DNA of 64,000 nt from Deltaproteobacteria bacterium (GCA_022711595.1 JAKLET010000008.1:1-64000), one strand, 5' to 3'; numbered from the stretch's first letter, positions 8,546-17,706 are shown. The notes: generated from the letters alone by a model not told the origin. Made by a program: numbers and translations.

Positions 8546-8986
8546 ACCGTCTTCGCGGATGACCCTGTGGCAGGGGATTATGATGGGTATGGGATTTCTC
8601 TTTACCGCCTGGCCGACTGCCCGGCCAGCATTCGGATTGCCTGTCCTTGCTGCGATGTCACGGTAACTCCTCATCTGGCCGTAAGGTATCTTGCGAAGCT
8701 CGTTCAAGACCTTCCGGGTGAAGTCCGGCAGGTCCGATATGTCGATATCGATATCGAAGTCAACGTGCTGTCCTTTCAGGTAACGGTGCAGGAGCGTCCG
8801 CAGCGTTTTGAAGGATTGTTCCGATTCCACGCCATCCGGGTGGCGTTTCAGCAATGCCCGGTGTTCCTGGTAAATATCGTTTTCAGAGAGGTTGAGCTCT
8901 ATGACCCGGCCTTTTCTTTTCACGACGGAGATGGTACCAAACCAGGACTCAAAAATGGCGAATTCAACAGGATCCAAAATAAACAA
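8462..8986 (-). CDS. ogt: Methylated-DNA--protein-cysteine methyltransferase
   Basis: This 174-residue protein has the catalytic IPCHRVI motif (nucleophilic Cys about residue 139), the preceding helix-turn-helix GQMRSYRDIAARTGNPNAGRAVG and the Asn hinge. Ogt/Ada-C proteins transfer O6-alkyl groups from guanine to their Cys in a suicide repair reaction. The N-terminal RNase-H-like domain is present, so the protein is full length. The C-terminal codons overlap the convergent secreted-protein gene. Confidence 0.93.
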   Translation of the reverse strand: MFILDPVEFAIFESWFGTISVVKRKGRVIELNLSENDIYQEHRALLKRHPDGVESEQSFKTLRTLLHRYLKGQHVDFDIDIDISDLPDFTRKVLNELRKIPYGQMRSYRDIAARTGNPNAGRAVGQAVKRNPIPIIIPCHRVIREDGSLGGFSLGEKIKKRLLFLEGIDKTWTV

Positions 8987-9062
8987 CCTCGCAGTGTTTC
9001 TCCCGGTGTCATCATGTACGCACGGTCACCGAAGGGGCCGGCGTGTCCCTGTATGCGTCGTC

Positions 9063-9530
9063 TCAGCCTCCGTCAGTCTGCGGGAAGGCGGCATTTGTAT
9101 AGAAATATTCCATTTTTTCCTTGTGTTTTAACTCTTCTTCGGCCATCTTCAGGAGCAGGTTCCTGATCTGTCCCTCCGAATGGATGGCGGCAAGCGACCG
9201 GTAGAACTCGTGGGCGCTCTTTTCACGATGGGCCGCGAGGAGATAGACGTCCTTGTTTTCCATACCCTGCTTAGGTTCAGGGGCTTCAAGGTGTTCGGCT
9301 ATCTTGTAGTCGACAACGGTACCCAATTTGATGCCTTCATCGCCGTAGCCTTTGTCCCGGTAGTTGACGAGGAACTCCTTGTGTTTCTTTTCTTCGGCGG
9401 CGATGTATTGGAGTGCGTCCGCGGTCTCTTTGGTCCCCACTGTTTTCATGAGTTCGGTGTAGAAATCATAGGCTTCTTCCTCTTTTGCTATTGCCAGGTC
9501 GATGATGGCCGCAAAATCTTTCGTTCCCAT
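9063..9530 (-). CDS. Rubrerythrin-type ferritin-like di-iron protein
   Basis: A 155-residue four-helix bundle with metal-ligand motifs in the expected order: AKEEEAYDFY (about 14-23), AAEEKKHKEFL (about 43-53), HREKSAHEFY (about 103-112) and AEEELKHKEK (about 132-141). This is the duplicated E-x6-Y...E-x-x-H pattern of rubrerythrin/ferritin-like proteins. No C-terminal rubredoxin domain follows, so electrons must come from a separate donor. Family members detoxify peroxide in anaerobes. The start at 9530 follows AAAAAGGAGGG; a longer frame to 9584 lacks such a site. Confidence 0.85.
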   Translation of the reverse strand: MGTKDFAAIIDLAIAKEEEAYDFYTELMKTVGTKETADALQYIAAEEKKHKEFLVNYRDKGYGDEGIKLGTVVDYKIAEHLEAPEPKQGMENKDVYLLAAHREKSAHEFYRSLAAIHSEGQIRNLLLKMAEEELKHKEKMEYFYTNAAFPQTDGG

Positions 9531-9672
9531 AGATCCCTCCTTTTTCACTTTCTTTCTATAGCATGGCATATTACCTGCCGGCAAAGCAAGACCCGCCCCC
9601 CGGCGGTTTCTTTATATTCTTTATATAACATTGAATGGATGTTTACGATGTGTGAAGAAAGGGTTTGGGTCC

Positions 9673-10281
9673 TCACAGGTAGAGCGCATTGCCCTGGCAG
9701 GACAGGCAGGTCTCCCCGTCATCGGCCGGATAGGCCTCGCGGCATTCGGGGCATACGGATATCCTTCCTTTATGCTGTTTGACAGTGAATTGAGGCTTTA
9801 CGCTTACCCGCTGCAGGCCGAGAATGGCTTCACCCGCCTCCTTGATCTGCCGAAGCAGCTCGACCCGCCCTTGCTCCTTGGAAGGATTGAGCTTGAAGAA
9901 CCATGCGTTGATCTCGGGCCAGGCCCGGACTTTCTCTGTGTCCAGAAAGACTCTCACGCCTTTGTGGCCGCTCTCTTTGTCTTTATCATAGAGGGTCAGC
10001 GCATAACGCCCCAGGTTGATCACCTTGAGCCAGGCATTCCCGGCCGTGCAGGGGGTGAGCAGCTGGATCGCGTCGGGCAGGCAGGACCTGGTTTCACAGA
10101 TCGCATCATAGAGGATGCCTTCGGGAAGGTTTCGCACCGCGAGGTCCACCATGAAGCCCCCGATGAGGACACCGGGGGCCGGTGAACCGTGGAATCTTTT
10201 GACCATCTCCATGTAATCTTCGAACGTGTGCCCGAGAATGTTCATGCAATATACCTGCGCAGGTGTTCCCTGTGCGCTCAT
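9673..10281 (-). CDS. FmdE-like (formylmethanofuran dehydrogenase subunit E family) protein
   Basis: This 202-residue protein has the FmdE core (GHTFEDYMEMVKRFHGSPAPGVLIGGFMVDLA, AICETRSCLPDAIQLLTPCTAGN) and a C-terminal zinc finger CPEC...CLSC. Its ATG overlaps the fdhA stop as ATGA, so it is translated with the formate dehydrogenase. FmdE-like proteins occur beside molybdenum/tungsten formate or formylmethanofuran dehydrogenases and are suspected to help in metal or cofactor handling; the exact role is not established. The start at 10281 has GGAGA upstream. Confidence 0.82.
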   Translation of the reverse strand: MSAQGTPAQVYCMNILGHTFEDYMEMVKRFHGSPAPGVLIGGFMVDLAVRNLPEGILYDAICETRSCLPDAIQLLTPCTAGNAWLKVINLGRYALTLYDKDKESGHKGVRVFLDTEKVRAWPEINAWFFKLNPSKEQGRVELLRQIKEAGEAILGLQRVSVKPQFTVKQHKGRISVCPECREAYPADDGETCLSCQGNALYL

Positions 10282-12959
10282 AATTTCTCCACGGTAACTG
10301 CGCACGCCTTGTATTCGGCCGTCAACGTGTTGGGGTCGTACACAGCGTTGGTCAGCCAGTTCGCGGACCCGTCCCGGAAATGGAACGACATCCATACCAT
10401 GCCCGGGGGTACCTGCGGCGTTATCCGGGCCCTGACCTTCACTTCTCCGCGCCGTGACCGGACCTTCACGTATTCGTCCGGTCCGATGCCGAGCCTTTGC
10501 GCATCGTCAGCAGAGATATCGGCCGTTTCCTCGGACATGAGAAAATTCAATCCCGAGCGTCCCGTCTGTGTCCGCGTATGGTAATGGAAGAGCCTCCGGC
10601 CCGTGCTCAGGACAAAAGGGTACTCCTTATCAGGGACTTCCGCGGGTGGTTTCCAGTCGACGGGATTGAAAATGCCCTTCCCGTGGGTGAACACACCGTC
10701 GCGATGGAGGAACGCTGTTCCCGGGTGCTCCGTATTGGGGCACGGCCACTGGAGGCCGTCTTCTTCTATGCGGCTGTATTTGATGCCGCCAAGCGCCGGA
10801 GCAAGGATGGAAATCTCGTTGTCCCATATTTCCCGGCCGCTGTTTGATGCCCATTCGTGCCCCATCCGTTTGGCCAGTTCCTTGAAGATCCACCAATTCG
10901 GTTTTGCCTCACCGGGCGGGGTCTTCACTTTACGGACCCGGTTCACCCTTCTCTCGCTGCTCGAGAAGGTCCCGTCGTCCTCGCTCCAGGCCGCAGCCGG
11001 GAATACCACGTGGGCGAAGCGGGTCGTTTCCGTCGGGAAGATGTCCTGACAGACCAGGAATTCGGCCGAGGACAGCTCATGCTCGACTTTTCGGATGTCG
11101 GGTTCCGTGTTTGCAAGGTTTTCCCCGAAGACGTAGAATGCCCGGATCTTTTTATCGACCAGCCCTTCCATCATCTGAGGCATCATGATGCCGTTTTTAT
11201 CCGGCAATTTGGCAACATTCCATGCTTTTGCGAATTTTTCCGTCATGGCCGGGTCAATGACCTTCTGGTAACCGGGGAACACATTCGGTAGTGCTCCCAT
11301 GTCGCATGCACCCTGGACGTTGTTCTGGCCCCTTAGCGGGTTGACCCCGGCAGACGGCATACCCATGTTGCCCAGAAGCAGCTGGAGGTTGGCGGTGCTC
11401 ATAACGTTATCTTTACCGGTTGTGTGCTCTGTGATCCCGAGGGTGTAGCACAGCATGGCCGGCTTCACAGCAGCGAGAAGGTGTGCCACCTCGCGGATCT
11501 TTCCGGCATCGACCCCGGAGATCTCCGCCGCCTTCTCGGCGGGGTATTCCATTATTTTGGCCTTGAAGGCCTCAAAATTGTCGCACCTGTTCTCAACGAA
11601 ATCCTTGTCGTAGAGGTTTTCGGTTATGATGACGTTCATCAGGCCGTTCAGGAAGGCGATGTCGCTGCCCACCTTGATCTGGCAGTATATGTCAGCAAGG
11701 TCTGCGAGGGGCTGCTTTCGGGGATCCACCACGATGAGCTTCGCACCTTTGCGGAGGGCGTTTTTCAGGAATGTGGAGGCCACGGGGTGTGCCTCTGTCA
11801 TATTTGTGCCTATGCAAAGGAACATCTTTGCGTCAGCGAATTCACCAAAAGAATTTGTCATTGCTCCGGAACCGAATGATTGCGCCAGACCGGCGACGGT
11901 TGGAGCGTGTCAGGTTCGGGCGCAGTGGTCGATATTATTGGTACCGATCACCGCGCGGAAAAGCTTTTGCATCTGGTATGAATCTTCATTTATGCTGCGG
12001 GCGCAGCTGACGCCTGCGATGGCGTCGGGGCCGCTTTCCGCGATGATCTGCTTGAACTTTGCTGCTACCAGGTCGAGGGCTTCATCCCATGAGGCTTCAC
12101 GGAAGGTGCCGTTCTCCCTTATCAATGGGGTCGTCAACCTTTCTTCGGAATAGATGAAATCATAGCCGAACCGTCCTTTTACGCAAAGCCGCCCCTTGTT
12201 GGGTGATGCGTCTTCGACGGCCATAATTTTGACTATCTGCTCTCCCTTGACGTGCAGTTCGAGCTGGCAGCCGACACCGCAGTACGGACAGGTGGTGCGC
12301 ACCTTTTTGGTCTCCCAGGCGCGCCCCAGGCCTTTCGATTTCATTTCTGTCAGGGCCCCCACCGGACACACCTGAACGCACTGCCCGCAGAAGACGCAAT
12401 TGCTGTCCTGCAGAGTGGTGTCATAAGCGGTTGCTACTTTCGTATCAAACCCGCGGTTGGTGGTCTTGATGGCCTCTATCCCCTGGATCTCGTTACAGAC
12501 ACGTACGCATTTCTGGCACAGGATGCACTTGTTGTAATCCCGCATAATAAAAGGATTGGAAGAATCGACGGGGTAATTGTATTTTTCCCCTTCCATTTTG
12601 GAGGAGGTTACACCAAGCTCGTAAGCCAGGTTTTGGAGAGTACAGTCTCCCGTTTTTTCGCAGGTCATGCAATCCAGGGGATGGCATGACACCAGCAGCT
12701 CAACGATAAAGCGACGGGCGCTCAAGACCCGTTCAGAGTCTGTTCTGACAACCATCCCTTCGGTTGCCGGCGATGCGCAGGAAGCTACCAGGTTTCGCAT
12801 ACCTTCAATCTCCACCACGCATATACGGCAGGCGCCGGTAGGGGTCAAGCCCGCCAGATGACAGAGGGTAGGGATATTGAACCCGTTGGCTTTTGCCACA
12901 TCAAGAATCGTTTGTCCCTCAACTGCTTCGCATACTTTTCCGTTGATCGTGATGTTCAT
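10278..12959 (-). CDS. fdhA: Selenocysteine formate dehydrogenase, alpha subunit with NuoG-like N-terminus
   Basis: With UGA (11912-11910) read as selenocysteine 350, the protein has 893 residues. The N-terminus binds a [2Fe-2S] cluster (C33, C44, C47, C61), a His/Cys cluster (H93, C97, C100, C106), and two 4Fe-4S sites (C145-C155, C188-C198). The molybdopterin domain starts with CPYCGVGC (C224, C227, C231, C259). The active site reads IDHCART-U-HAPTVAGL, the standard Sec position of formate dehydrogenases, and a SECIS hairpin follows. This NuoG-like type is cytoplasmic and NAD- or ferredoxin-linked through partner subunits not present here. In a syntroph it would make or consume formate for interspecies electron transfer (inference). 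RBS GGAGGATTCC precedes the ATG at 12959. Confidence 0.93.
11883..11912 (-). promoter_or_regulatory. UGA selenocysteine codon and bSECIS hairpin of fdhA
   Basis: After the UGA (11912-11910), 18 nt downstream, cgcc pairs with ggcg (11895-11892 / 11886-11883) around a ggtct loop, the same apical loop sequence known for the E. coli fdhF SECIS. Confidence 0.8.
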
Positions 12960-13242
12960 CAGGAATCCTCCTTAATAACCCCTCCATAATTTAGTTTAAT
13001 TGCAATAAATGGTACGAAACTGGTATTAATAGTTATTATTTGTAATTATTAAACCACAAACAAATTATGGAATCACCATTTTTTTTAAAAAAAACTAATA
13101 GTGAGTTTCCCTCACGATCCGTTTACCCGAATGATGAACATCTGATGAAAGCAAATTGACAATTTCTCTAAAATAGAGGTAAAAAAATCAATATCCGGGG
13201 CAGATCACCGGATTGTCAAAACCATTACGAAAGGTGCAGGCG
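12960..13242. promoter_or_regulatory. AT-rich divergent intergenic region (fdhA / MBL gene)
   Basis: This 283-bp AT-rich segment drives two divergent genes. On the plus strand TTGACA (13156-13161) is followed after 18 bp by TAAAAA, a weak promoter candidate. No convincing -24/-12 (sigma-54) site was found for fdhA. Long A/T tracts at 13079-13095 may curve the DNA. Confidence 0.4.
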
Positions 13243-14007
13243 ATGGAAGGGTTTATCAAGTTTTTCGGGACCGGAGGTGCGCGTTTCGTGGCGTCGAAGC
13301 AGCTTCGTGCCACGGGCGGTCTCTGGCTCAATTACAGGAAGACGAATCTTTATATCGACCCGGGCCCGGGTGCCATCGTCCGTATCAGGTCATCAAGGGA
13401 GCATTACGAACCGGCCCGGCTTGACGGGATCGTCATCACCCACAAGCATATGGACCACGCCAATGATGTCAATATCCTCATTGAGTCCATGACCGAAGGG
13501 GGCTTTAAGAAGCGCGGAACGCTTTTTTGCCCGGAGGATGCCATTATAGGTGACCCCGTCATATTTAATTTTGCCAGGAAATATCTTGAAGACGTTGTTA
13601 TCCTGCAGGCGGAAGGGGAATACTCGCTCGGCGATATCACCTTCCGTACCCCCGTAAGGCACAAACATCCCGTTGAAACCTATGGGCTGCTTTTCGAGCT
13701 TAACGAAACGATCGGGCTCATTTCCGACACGAGGTTTTTCCCGCAGCTGGCGGACCACTACCGTGCGGATCATCTCATCATCAATGTCCTTCGGTTGAAA
13801 CCCATTGAGAACCACGAGATAGTGGAACACCTCGCCATGGACGACGTGAAGGCAATAATTGAGACCGTACGGCCCAGAACAGCCATCCTGACCCATTTCG
13901 GTATGCATATCGTCAGAGAGAAACCCTGGCTGCTGGCAAAGAGGCTGGCGGAAGAAACGGGTATTGAGGTTATCGCCGCCTGGGACGGTATGAAGTGGGA
14001 ATTTTAA
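13243..14007 (+). CDS. Metallo-beta-lactamase-fold hydrolase
   Basis: This 254-residue protein has the metal-binding motif HKHMDHAND (about 70-78), downstream HKHPVE, SDTRFF and C-terminal THFGMHI, as in metal-dependent hydrolases of the ribonuclease Z/phosphodiesterase-like MBL group. The substrate cannot be told from sequence. I chose ATG 13243 with gaaagg upstream; a TTG at 13213 is possible. The gene is followed immediately by word repeat family C. Confidence 0.78.
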   Translation: MEGFIKFFGTGGARFVASKQLRATGGLWLNYRKTNLYIDPGPGAIVRIRSSREHYEPARLDGIVITHKHMDHANDVNILIESMTEGGFKKRGTLFCPEDAIIGDPVIFNFARKYLEDVVILQAEGEYSLGDITFRTPVRHKHPVETYGLLFELNETIGLISDTRFFPQLADHYRADHLIINVLRLKPIENHEIVEHLAMDDVKAIIETVRPRTAILTHFGMHIVREKPWLLAKRLAEETGIEVIAAWDGMKWEF

Positions 14008-14169
14008 CGCTGGTGATAGGTTATAGGTCATGGGTGATGGGAAGAAAAGCTCGTTTTGAAATGGGAGATGTTGCTGTCCTAAAATGTTGTTTTACAGGGA
14101 AAGCACCTTGGAAAACAGATTGTCCTGTTCAATAGCGGAAATAAAGCATTTTCCTATCACCTATCACCC
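14008..14169. repeat. Word repeat family C, inverted pair between convergent genes
   Basis: The forward arm tggtgataggttatagg (14011-14027, continuing tcatgggtgatggg) and reverse arm cctatcacctatcaccc (14153-14169) are largely complementary and flank about 110 bp. The reverse arm lies inside the end of the histidine kinase gene and encodes its last residues G-D-R plus the TGA stop. Confidence 0.7.
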
Positions 14170-15059
14170 GTCTTCGATAGAGGCAGGAGGATCCGGAAGG
14201 TACTGCCTTTGCCCGGCGGTGTTTCCACGCCGATCCTGCCGCCGTTGGCCTCGATGAGCCTCTTGCTGAGGGACAGGCCGAGACCGGTGCCTTCACCTTT
14301 AGGTTTGGTCGTGAAGAATGGCTCAAATATCTTTCCTATAATTTCAGTGTCGATGCCGGTGCCTTCATCAGTCACCGTGATAAAGCCGAAAGTGTCCTGA
14401 ACGCCGGTGCCGATCTTTATCGCGCCGCCGCCCGGCATGGCCTGTGCGGCGTTGTTGATGAGGTTTACGAGGACCTGCTGAATGTGTATCCTGTCGATGC
14501 GGACAACCACCGGTCCCCCGCTTCTTTGGATATCGACGGTGACGTTCTTGAAGCGCGTCAGGTGATGCTCCATGAAAAGCACCGTGTCATCGACGAGATC
14601 GTTGAGGTCCGATTCTTCAACGCGGGGTTCATCCATCCTGGAAAAATCAAGGAGCTTGACAAGGACATTGGCGAGCCTTCCCGCTTCTTTATCTATGAGC
14701 TGCGCGTAGCGCAGGGTCTTCGCCCGGTCCTGTGTTTTTTCGATCCTCCTGGCAAAGCCCTGGATGGAGATAAGGGGGTTCTTGATCTCGTGGGCGATGG
14801 ATCCGGCAAGCTCGCCCAGCGATGAAAGCTTGTTTGCCCTGACCAGCTGCGCCTCGAAGCCCTTTATGCGGTCATCGCGGCTTCGGATCGCCTTCAGCTT
14901 GTCGTTGAGGACGACGTAGACGTCGTTGAGCTCTTTAATGTTCGATTCGAGAAGGGTATTGCGTGTCCTGGAGAGGCTCTTTTCCTCCTCAAGGGCGATC
15001 TCGAGCTCCTGGATCTGTTTCAGGCTATCTTTTCCCGCCTGTTTTCTCTTTTGTGTCAT
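14157..15059 (-). CDS. Sensor histidine kinase (soluble)
   Basis: A 300-residue kinase without membrane segments. An N-terminal coiled coil (about 1-80) is followed by the H-box SIAHEIKNPL (His about 97), N-box NLINNAAQAM, G1 DEGTGI and G2 GEGTGLGLSLSKRLIEANGG. It should autophosphorylate on the H-box His. Its start overlaps the stop of the upstream V4R gene (TGATG), so the V4R protein is probably its sensor partner. No response regulator is adjacent. The last three residues and stop are made of ggtgatagg repeat DNA. Confidence 0.88.
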   Translation of the reverse strand: MTQKRKQAGKDSLKQIQELEIALEEEKSLSRTRNTLLESNIKELNDVYVVLNDKLKAIRSRDDRIKGFEAQLVRANKLSSLGELAGSIAHEIKNPLISIQGFARRIEKTQDRAKTLRYAQLIDKEAGRLANVLVKLLDFSRMDEPRVEESDLNDLVDDTVLFMEHHLTRFKNVTVDIQRSGGPVVVRIDRIHIQQVLVNLINNAAQAMPGGGAIKIGTGVQDTFGFITVTDEGTGIDTEIIGKIFEPFFTTKPKGEGTGLGLSLSKRLIEANGGRIGVETPPGKGSTFRILLPLSKTGDR

Positions 15060-15508
15060 CAGTACAGGAAGACCTCAAATTCACAATAGCTGAAGCCGGC
15101 TGACCAGCTTTTTGTTTGTGTGGATCTCGCTTTTTTGCCGCAGACGTTCTCGAGGAGCCCTGCGATGATCCCGCTTTCCATGTCGCAGAACATCTCTCCG
15201 GTATTCGGAAAGCCGGCGCAGGTGATGCACTCGTACAATTTAACGGTGACGTGGTCTTCATCGATAAGCTGTGCCTCGGGTATGCCCACTTTCAGCTCCC
15301 GTATCATATCCGAAAATTCTTCCATGGTACGCGCGGGAAGCATGTTCCCCACACGTTTACCCATCATGTAGAGTGTGGCTCCCGATGATTCCCCGAGAAT
15401 GCTGCGCATGCCGATGATCCGCAGTATGCGGAAAAGAAGCAGCGGCACCTCTTCTCCAAGATTGGGGCGCACAATGCGCTTGATATCGTCGATGGAATAG
15501 TCCTTCAT
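15059..15508 (-). CDS. V4R (4-vinyl reductase) domain protein
   Basis: This 149-residue protein shows the C-terminal V4R signature: ECITCAGFPNTGEMFCDMESGIIAGLLENV, then SYCEFEVFLY. V4R domains are small-molecule or metal-binding sensory modules related to chlorophyll-biosynthesis BchJ and to aromatic-response regulators. The one-base overlap with the downstream histidine kinase start argues for a two-component sensor made of separate polypeptides (inference). Ligand unknown. Confidence 0.7.
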   Translation of the reverse strand: MKDYSIDDIKRIVRPNLGEEVPLLLFRILRIIGMRSILGESSGATLYMMGKRVGNMLPARTMEEFSDMIRELKVGIPEAQLIDEDHVTVKLYECITCAGFPNTGEMFCDMESGIIAGLLENVCGKKARSTQTKSWSAGFSYCEFEVFLY

Positions 15509-15569
15509 TTATTTTTCCTTCCCCCGTTTCCGTTCGTTTATGCTGCTCCTGGGGCCTCTCCCTCACAGG

Positions 15570-16352
15570 TCATAAAGCCCCGCCTTTTTCAATGACAGAA
15601 AGCATGGCCCCGTGGATCAGGCCGTTGGAGGCCAGTGTCCTGCCTTCGTAAATATTGAAAGGACCGCCGCTGAGGTCCGTTACAATACCCCCCGCTTCTT
15701 CTACCATAAGGGCCCCGGCCGCTATATCCCAGGGGTTCAGGTTGAGCTCCCAGAAACCGTCAAACCTGCCGCAGGCCACATAACACAGATTAAGCGCCGC
15801 GGAGCCGTCTCTGCGGACCGCCTGGGCCTCGTAAAGAAAATGGACGAAATGGTTGATATTGTTGTTCCTGTTTGTGGCGAGATCATAGGGAAAACCCGTA
15901 CTGAGCAGAGACCTTTTAAGGTCCGGCAGCGCGGAAACCTTTATCCTGTCGCCGTTGAAATGGGCCCCTTTGCCGCGTTCGGCGAAGAACAGTTCGTCCA
16001 TGACGGGGTTGTATACGACACCGGCGACGACCACTCCCTCCACCTCGTATGCAATAGAGGTGCAGAAAAAAGGATATCCGTGCGCATAGTTGGTTGTGCC
16101 GTCGACGGGATCGATGATCCACCTGTTGCCTGTTGTGTCGAAACGGTTGGATTTCTCTTCGCTGATAATGTCGTCGCCGGGGAAAGCGTCCCGTATCATG
16201 GCCATGATCTTTTCCTGGCAGGCTATATCGGCGTCAGTGATGAGGTTGATCTCTCCTTTATGGTGGACGGCAAAGCTCTCCCGGAGGTATCTTTTTTGTA
16301 TCTTTCCCGATTCGAGGGCCATTTCCACGGCTTTTTGCAGGGGATTCCCCAT
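15570..16352 (-). CDS. suhB: Inositol monophosphatase family phosphatase
   Basis: This 260-residue protein has the two lithium-sensitive phosphatase motifs: WIIDPVDGTTNYAHGYP (about 82-98) and WDIAAGALMVEEAGG (about 207-221), plus EEKSN (Glu metal ligand). It hydrolyses inositol-1-phosphate or similar sugar phosphates with Mg2+; SuhB homologues also influence transcription termination. It is first in a short minus-strand set with the V4R and kinase genes, and is divergent from the galT-like gene. Confidence 0.88.
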   Translation of the reverse strand: MGNPLQKAVEMALESGKIQKRYLRESFAVHHKGEINLITDADIACQEKIMAMIRDAFPGDDIISEEKSNRFDTTGNRWIIDPVDGTTNYAHGYPFFCTSIAYEVEGVVVAGVVYNPVMDELFFAERGKGAHFNGDRIKVSALPDLKRSLLSTGFPYDLATNRNNNINHFVHFLYEAQAVRRDGSAALNLCYVACGRFDGFWELNLNPWDIAAGALMVEEAGGIVTDLSGGPFNIYEGRTLASNGLIHGAMLSVIEKGGAL

Positions 16353-16401
16353 GGGTTTTATTGTAATCGATAAATTCTTTCATTTGCAAGGAAACAGTGA
16401 A

Positions 16402-16430
16402 TTGACAATGTTGTGTATCTGGTCTATTAT
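16402..16430 (+). promoter_or_regulatory. Consensus sigma-70 promoter just upstream of the galT-like gene
   Basis: TTGACA (16402-16407), 17-bp spacer, TATTAT (16425-16430). The expected transcription start, 6-8 nt on, falls at or beside the ATG at 16438, which has no Shine-Dalgarno; the mRNA may be leaderless. Confidence 0.65.
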
Positions 16431-16437
16431 TTCAAAA

Positions 16438-17415
16438 ATGGCAGAACTGAGAAGGGACCCTCTTTCGGGCAGCTGGGTTGTTGTTGGTTACGGCGCGTCT
16501 AAATCCGGCGGCACGGGGCTTTGTCCATTTTGTCCCGGCAACGAATCACAGACGCCTCAGGCAATCAGGGAATACCGCAATGACAGCGGCGAATGGCTGG
16601 TCCGCTGCTTTCCCGCCACAAATCCGATCTTTATGATAGAGGTTGCAGAAGACAAGAAGGGCGAGGGCCTCTACGACAAAATGGGCAACGTGGGCGCCCA
16701 TGAGATAATAGTGGAGAACAGGTCCCACACCAGGACGATATCCATGTATAGCAAGCAGGAAATGCAGCTCTTGCTCGAGATGTACAGAGAACGGATCCTC
16801 GACCTGAAACGTGATACCCGGTTCAAGCATGTGCAGGTATTCAAGAACCATGGCGAACTTGCGGGGTCATATCTTTTCCATCCCCACTCGCATGTGCTTG
16901 CAACCCCGATCGTGCCGGCAAGGGCCTCAAAAATGGTTGCCGCTACCCGTGCCCGCTATGCCCAGAAGGAAAGGTGCCTCCTGTGTGATATCATCAACCA
17001 GGAGATACGGCAGGGGAAAAGGCTGGTGAGTATGAACAGGAGCTTTATCTCCATTTGCCCCTTTGCGTCGCGGTTCCCTTACGAAACATGGATAGTGCCG
17101 AGGTTCCATGAAGCCCGTTATGAGAACCTTTTCGACCAGGGAGTGAAGGACGATCTTGTCGATATGTTCCTCGACATTATGGGCCGCATCGAACAATTTG
17201 CGAATGCTTACACCATCGAGATCCATACGTCGCCGAACACCGAGTTCGCGGAGATACACGGCGACGATATCCCTGTACACGCTTATTATCACTGGCATAT
17301 CGAAATACTGCCAAGGGATTTCCGGTCATCCAAATATAGACGGGAAGACGAGTTCTCCGTTGTGTCCATAACACCGGAGAGCGCAGCGGAGCTATTGAAA
17401 ACCCAGAGAACATAG
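16438..17415 (+). CDS. galT: Galactose-1-phosphate uridylyltransferase / ADP-glucose phosphorylase-type protein
   Basis: A 325-residue nucleotidyltransferase of the GalT/HIT superfamily. The N-half has the zinc motif CPFC (about 24-27) and the active-site stretch HGELAGSYLFHPHSHVLATP; the C-half has a second CLLC zinc pair and HAYYHWHIEILPR. Two CxxC sites resemble the ADP-glucose phosphorylase branch. The active site reads H-P-H-S-H, where GalT enzymes usually have Gln as the fifth residue (HPH-x-Q); His there is typical of Hint/Fhit hydrolases. The substrate could therefore differ from classic GalT. MAELRRDPLSGSWVVV is the usual family N-terminus, supporting start 16438. Confidence 0.78.
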   Translation: MAELRRDPLSGSWVVVGYGASKSGGTGLCPFCPGNESQTPQAIREYRNDSGEWLVRCFPATNPIFMIEVAEDKKGEGLYDKMGNVGAHEIIVENRSHTRTISMYSKQEMQLLLEMYRERILDLKRDTRFKHVQVFKNHGELAGSYLFHPHSHVLATPIVPARASKMVAATRARYAQKERCLLCDIINQEIRQGKRLVSMNRSFISICPFASRFPYETWIVPRFHEARYENLFDQGVKDDLVDMFLDIMGRIEQFANAYTIEIHTSPNTEFAEIHGDDIPVHAYYHWHIEILPRDFRSSKYRREDEFSVVSITPESAAELLKTQRT

Positions 17416-17424
17416 AAGGTGTTG

Positions 17425-17640
17425 ATGGAGAGGTTATGGTTCTGGTTTGTCTTCGGTGTTTTTTTTACCCTCTCCGTAATGATGATCGTCTTCGGCATTC
17501 TTTTTATACGCGATGTATATGTAAGTAAAGGAGAAGTCGCCTTCGGTTCCCTGATCTGCGGTGTGATACTCTTGCTGTCAGGAGGCGGGCTTCTTTCGTC
17601 TACCATTGCAGAAACAGTGAGAAAATTCTTAAAGAAATGA
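17425..17640 (+). CDS. Small two-helix membrane protein
   Basis: A 71-residue protein with two hydrophobic helices (about 4-26 and 38-58) and a Lys-rich C-terminus. No family recognised. ATG 17425 is preceded by AGAAGG; it follows the galT-like gene by nine bases, so it is probably cotranscribed. Confidence 0.6.
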   Translation: MERLWFWFVFGVFFTLSVMMIVFGILFIRDVYVSKGEVAFGSLICGVILLLSGGGLLSSTIAETVRKFLKK

Positions 17641-17706
17641 TTCTATGTATAAAATATTCAACAATTATCGATAGTAACAAACCCTGAAAAAAAATTAAAA
17701 AAAGTC

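Noticed and set aside
10278-12959. Two separate formate dehydrogenase gene fragments or a frameshifted pseudogene
   Set aside because: The break is a single in-frame TGA at the known Sec position, followed by a SECIS hairpin and continuous homology; it is one selenoprotein gene.
16090-16437. N-terminal extension of the galT-like protein
   Set aside because: It runs antisense through suhB and the promoter; homology starts at 16438.
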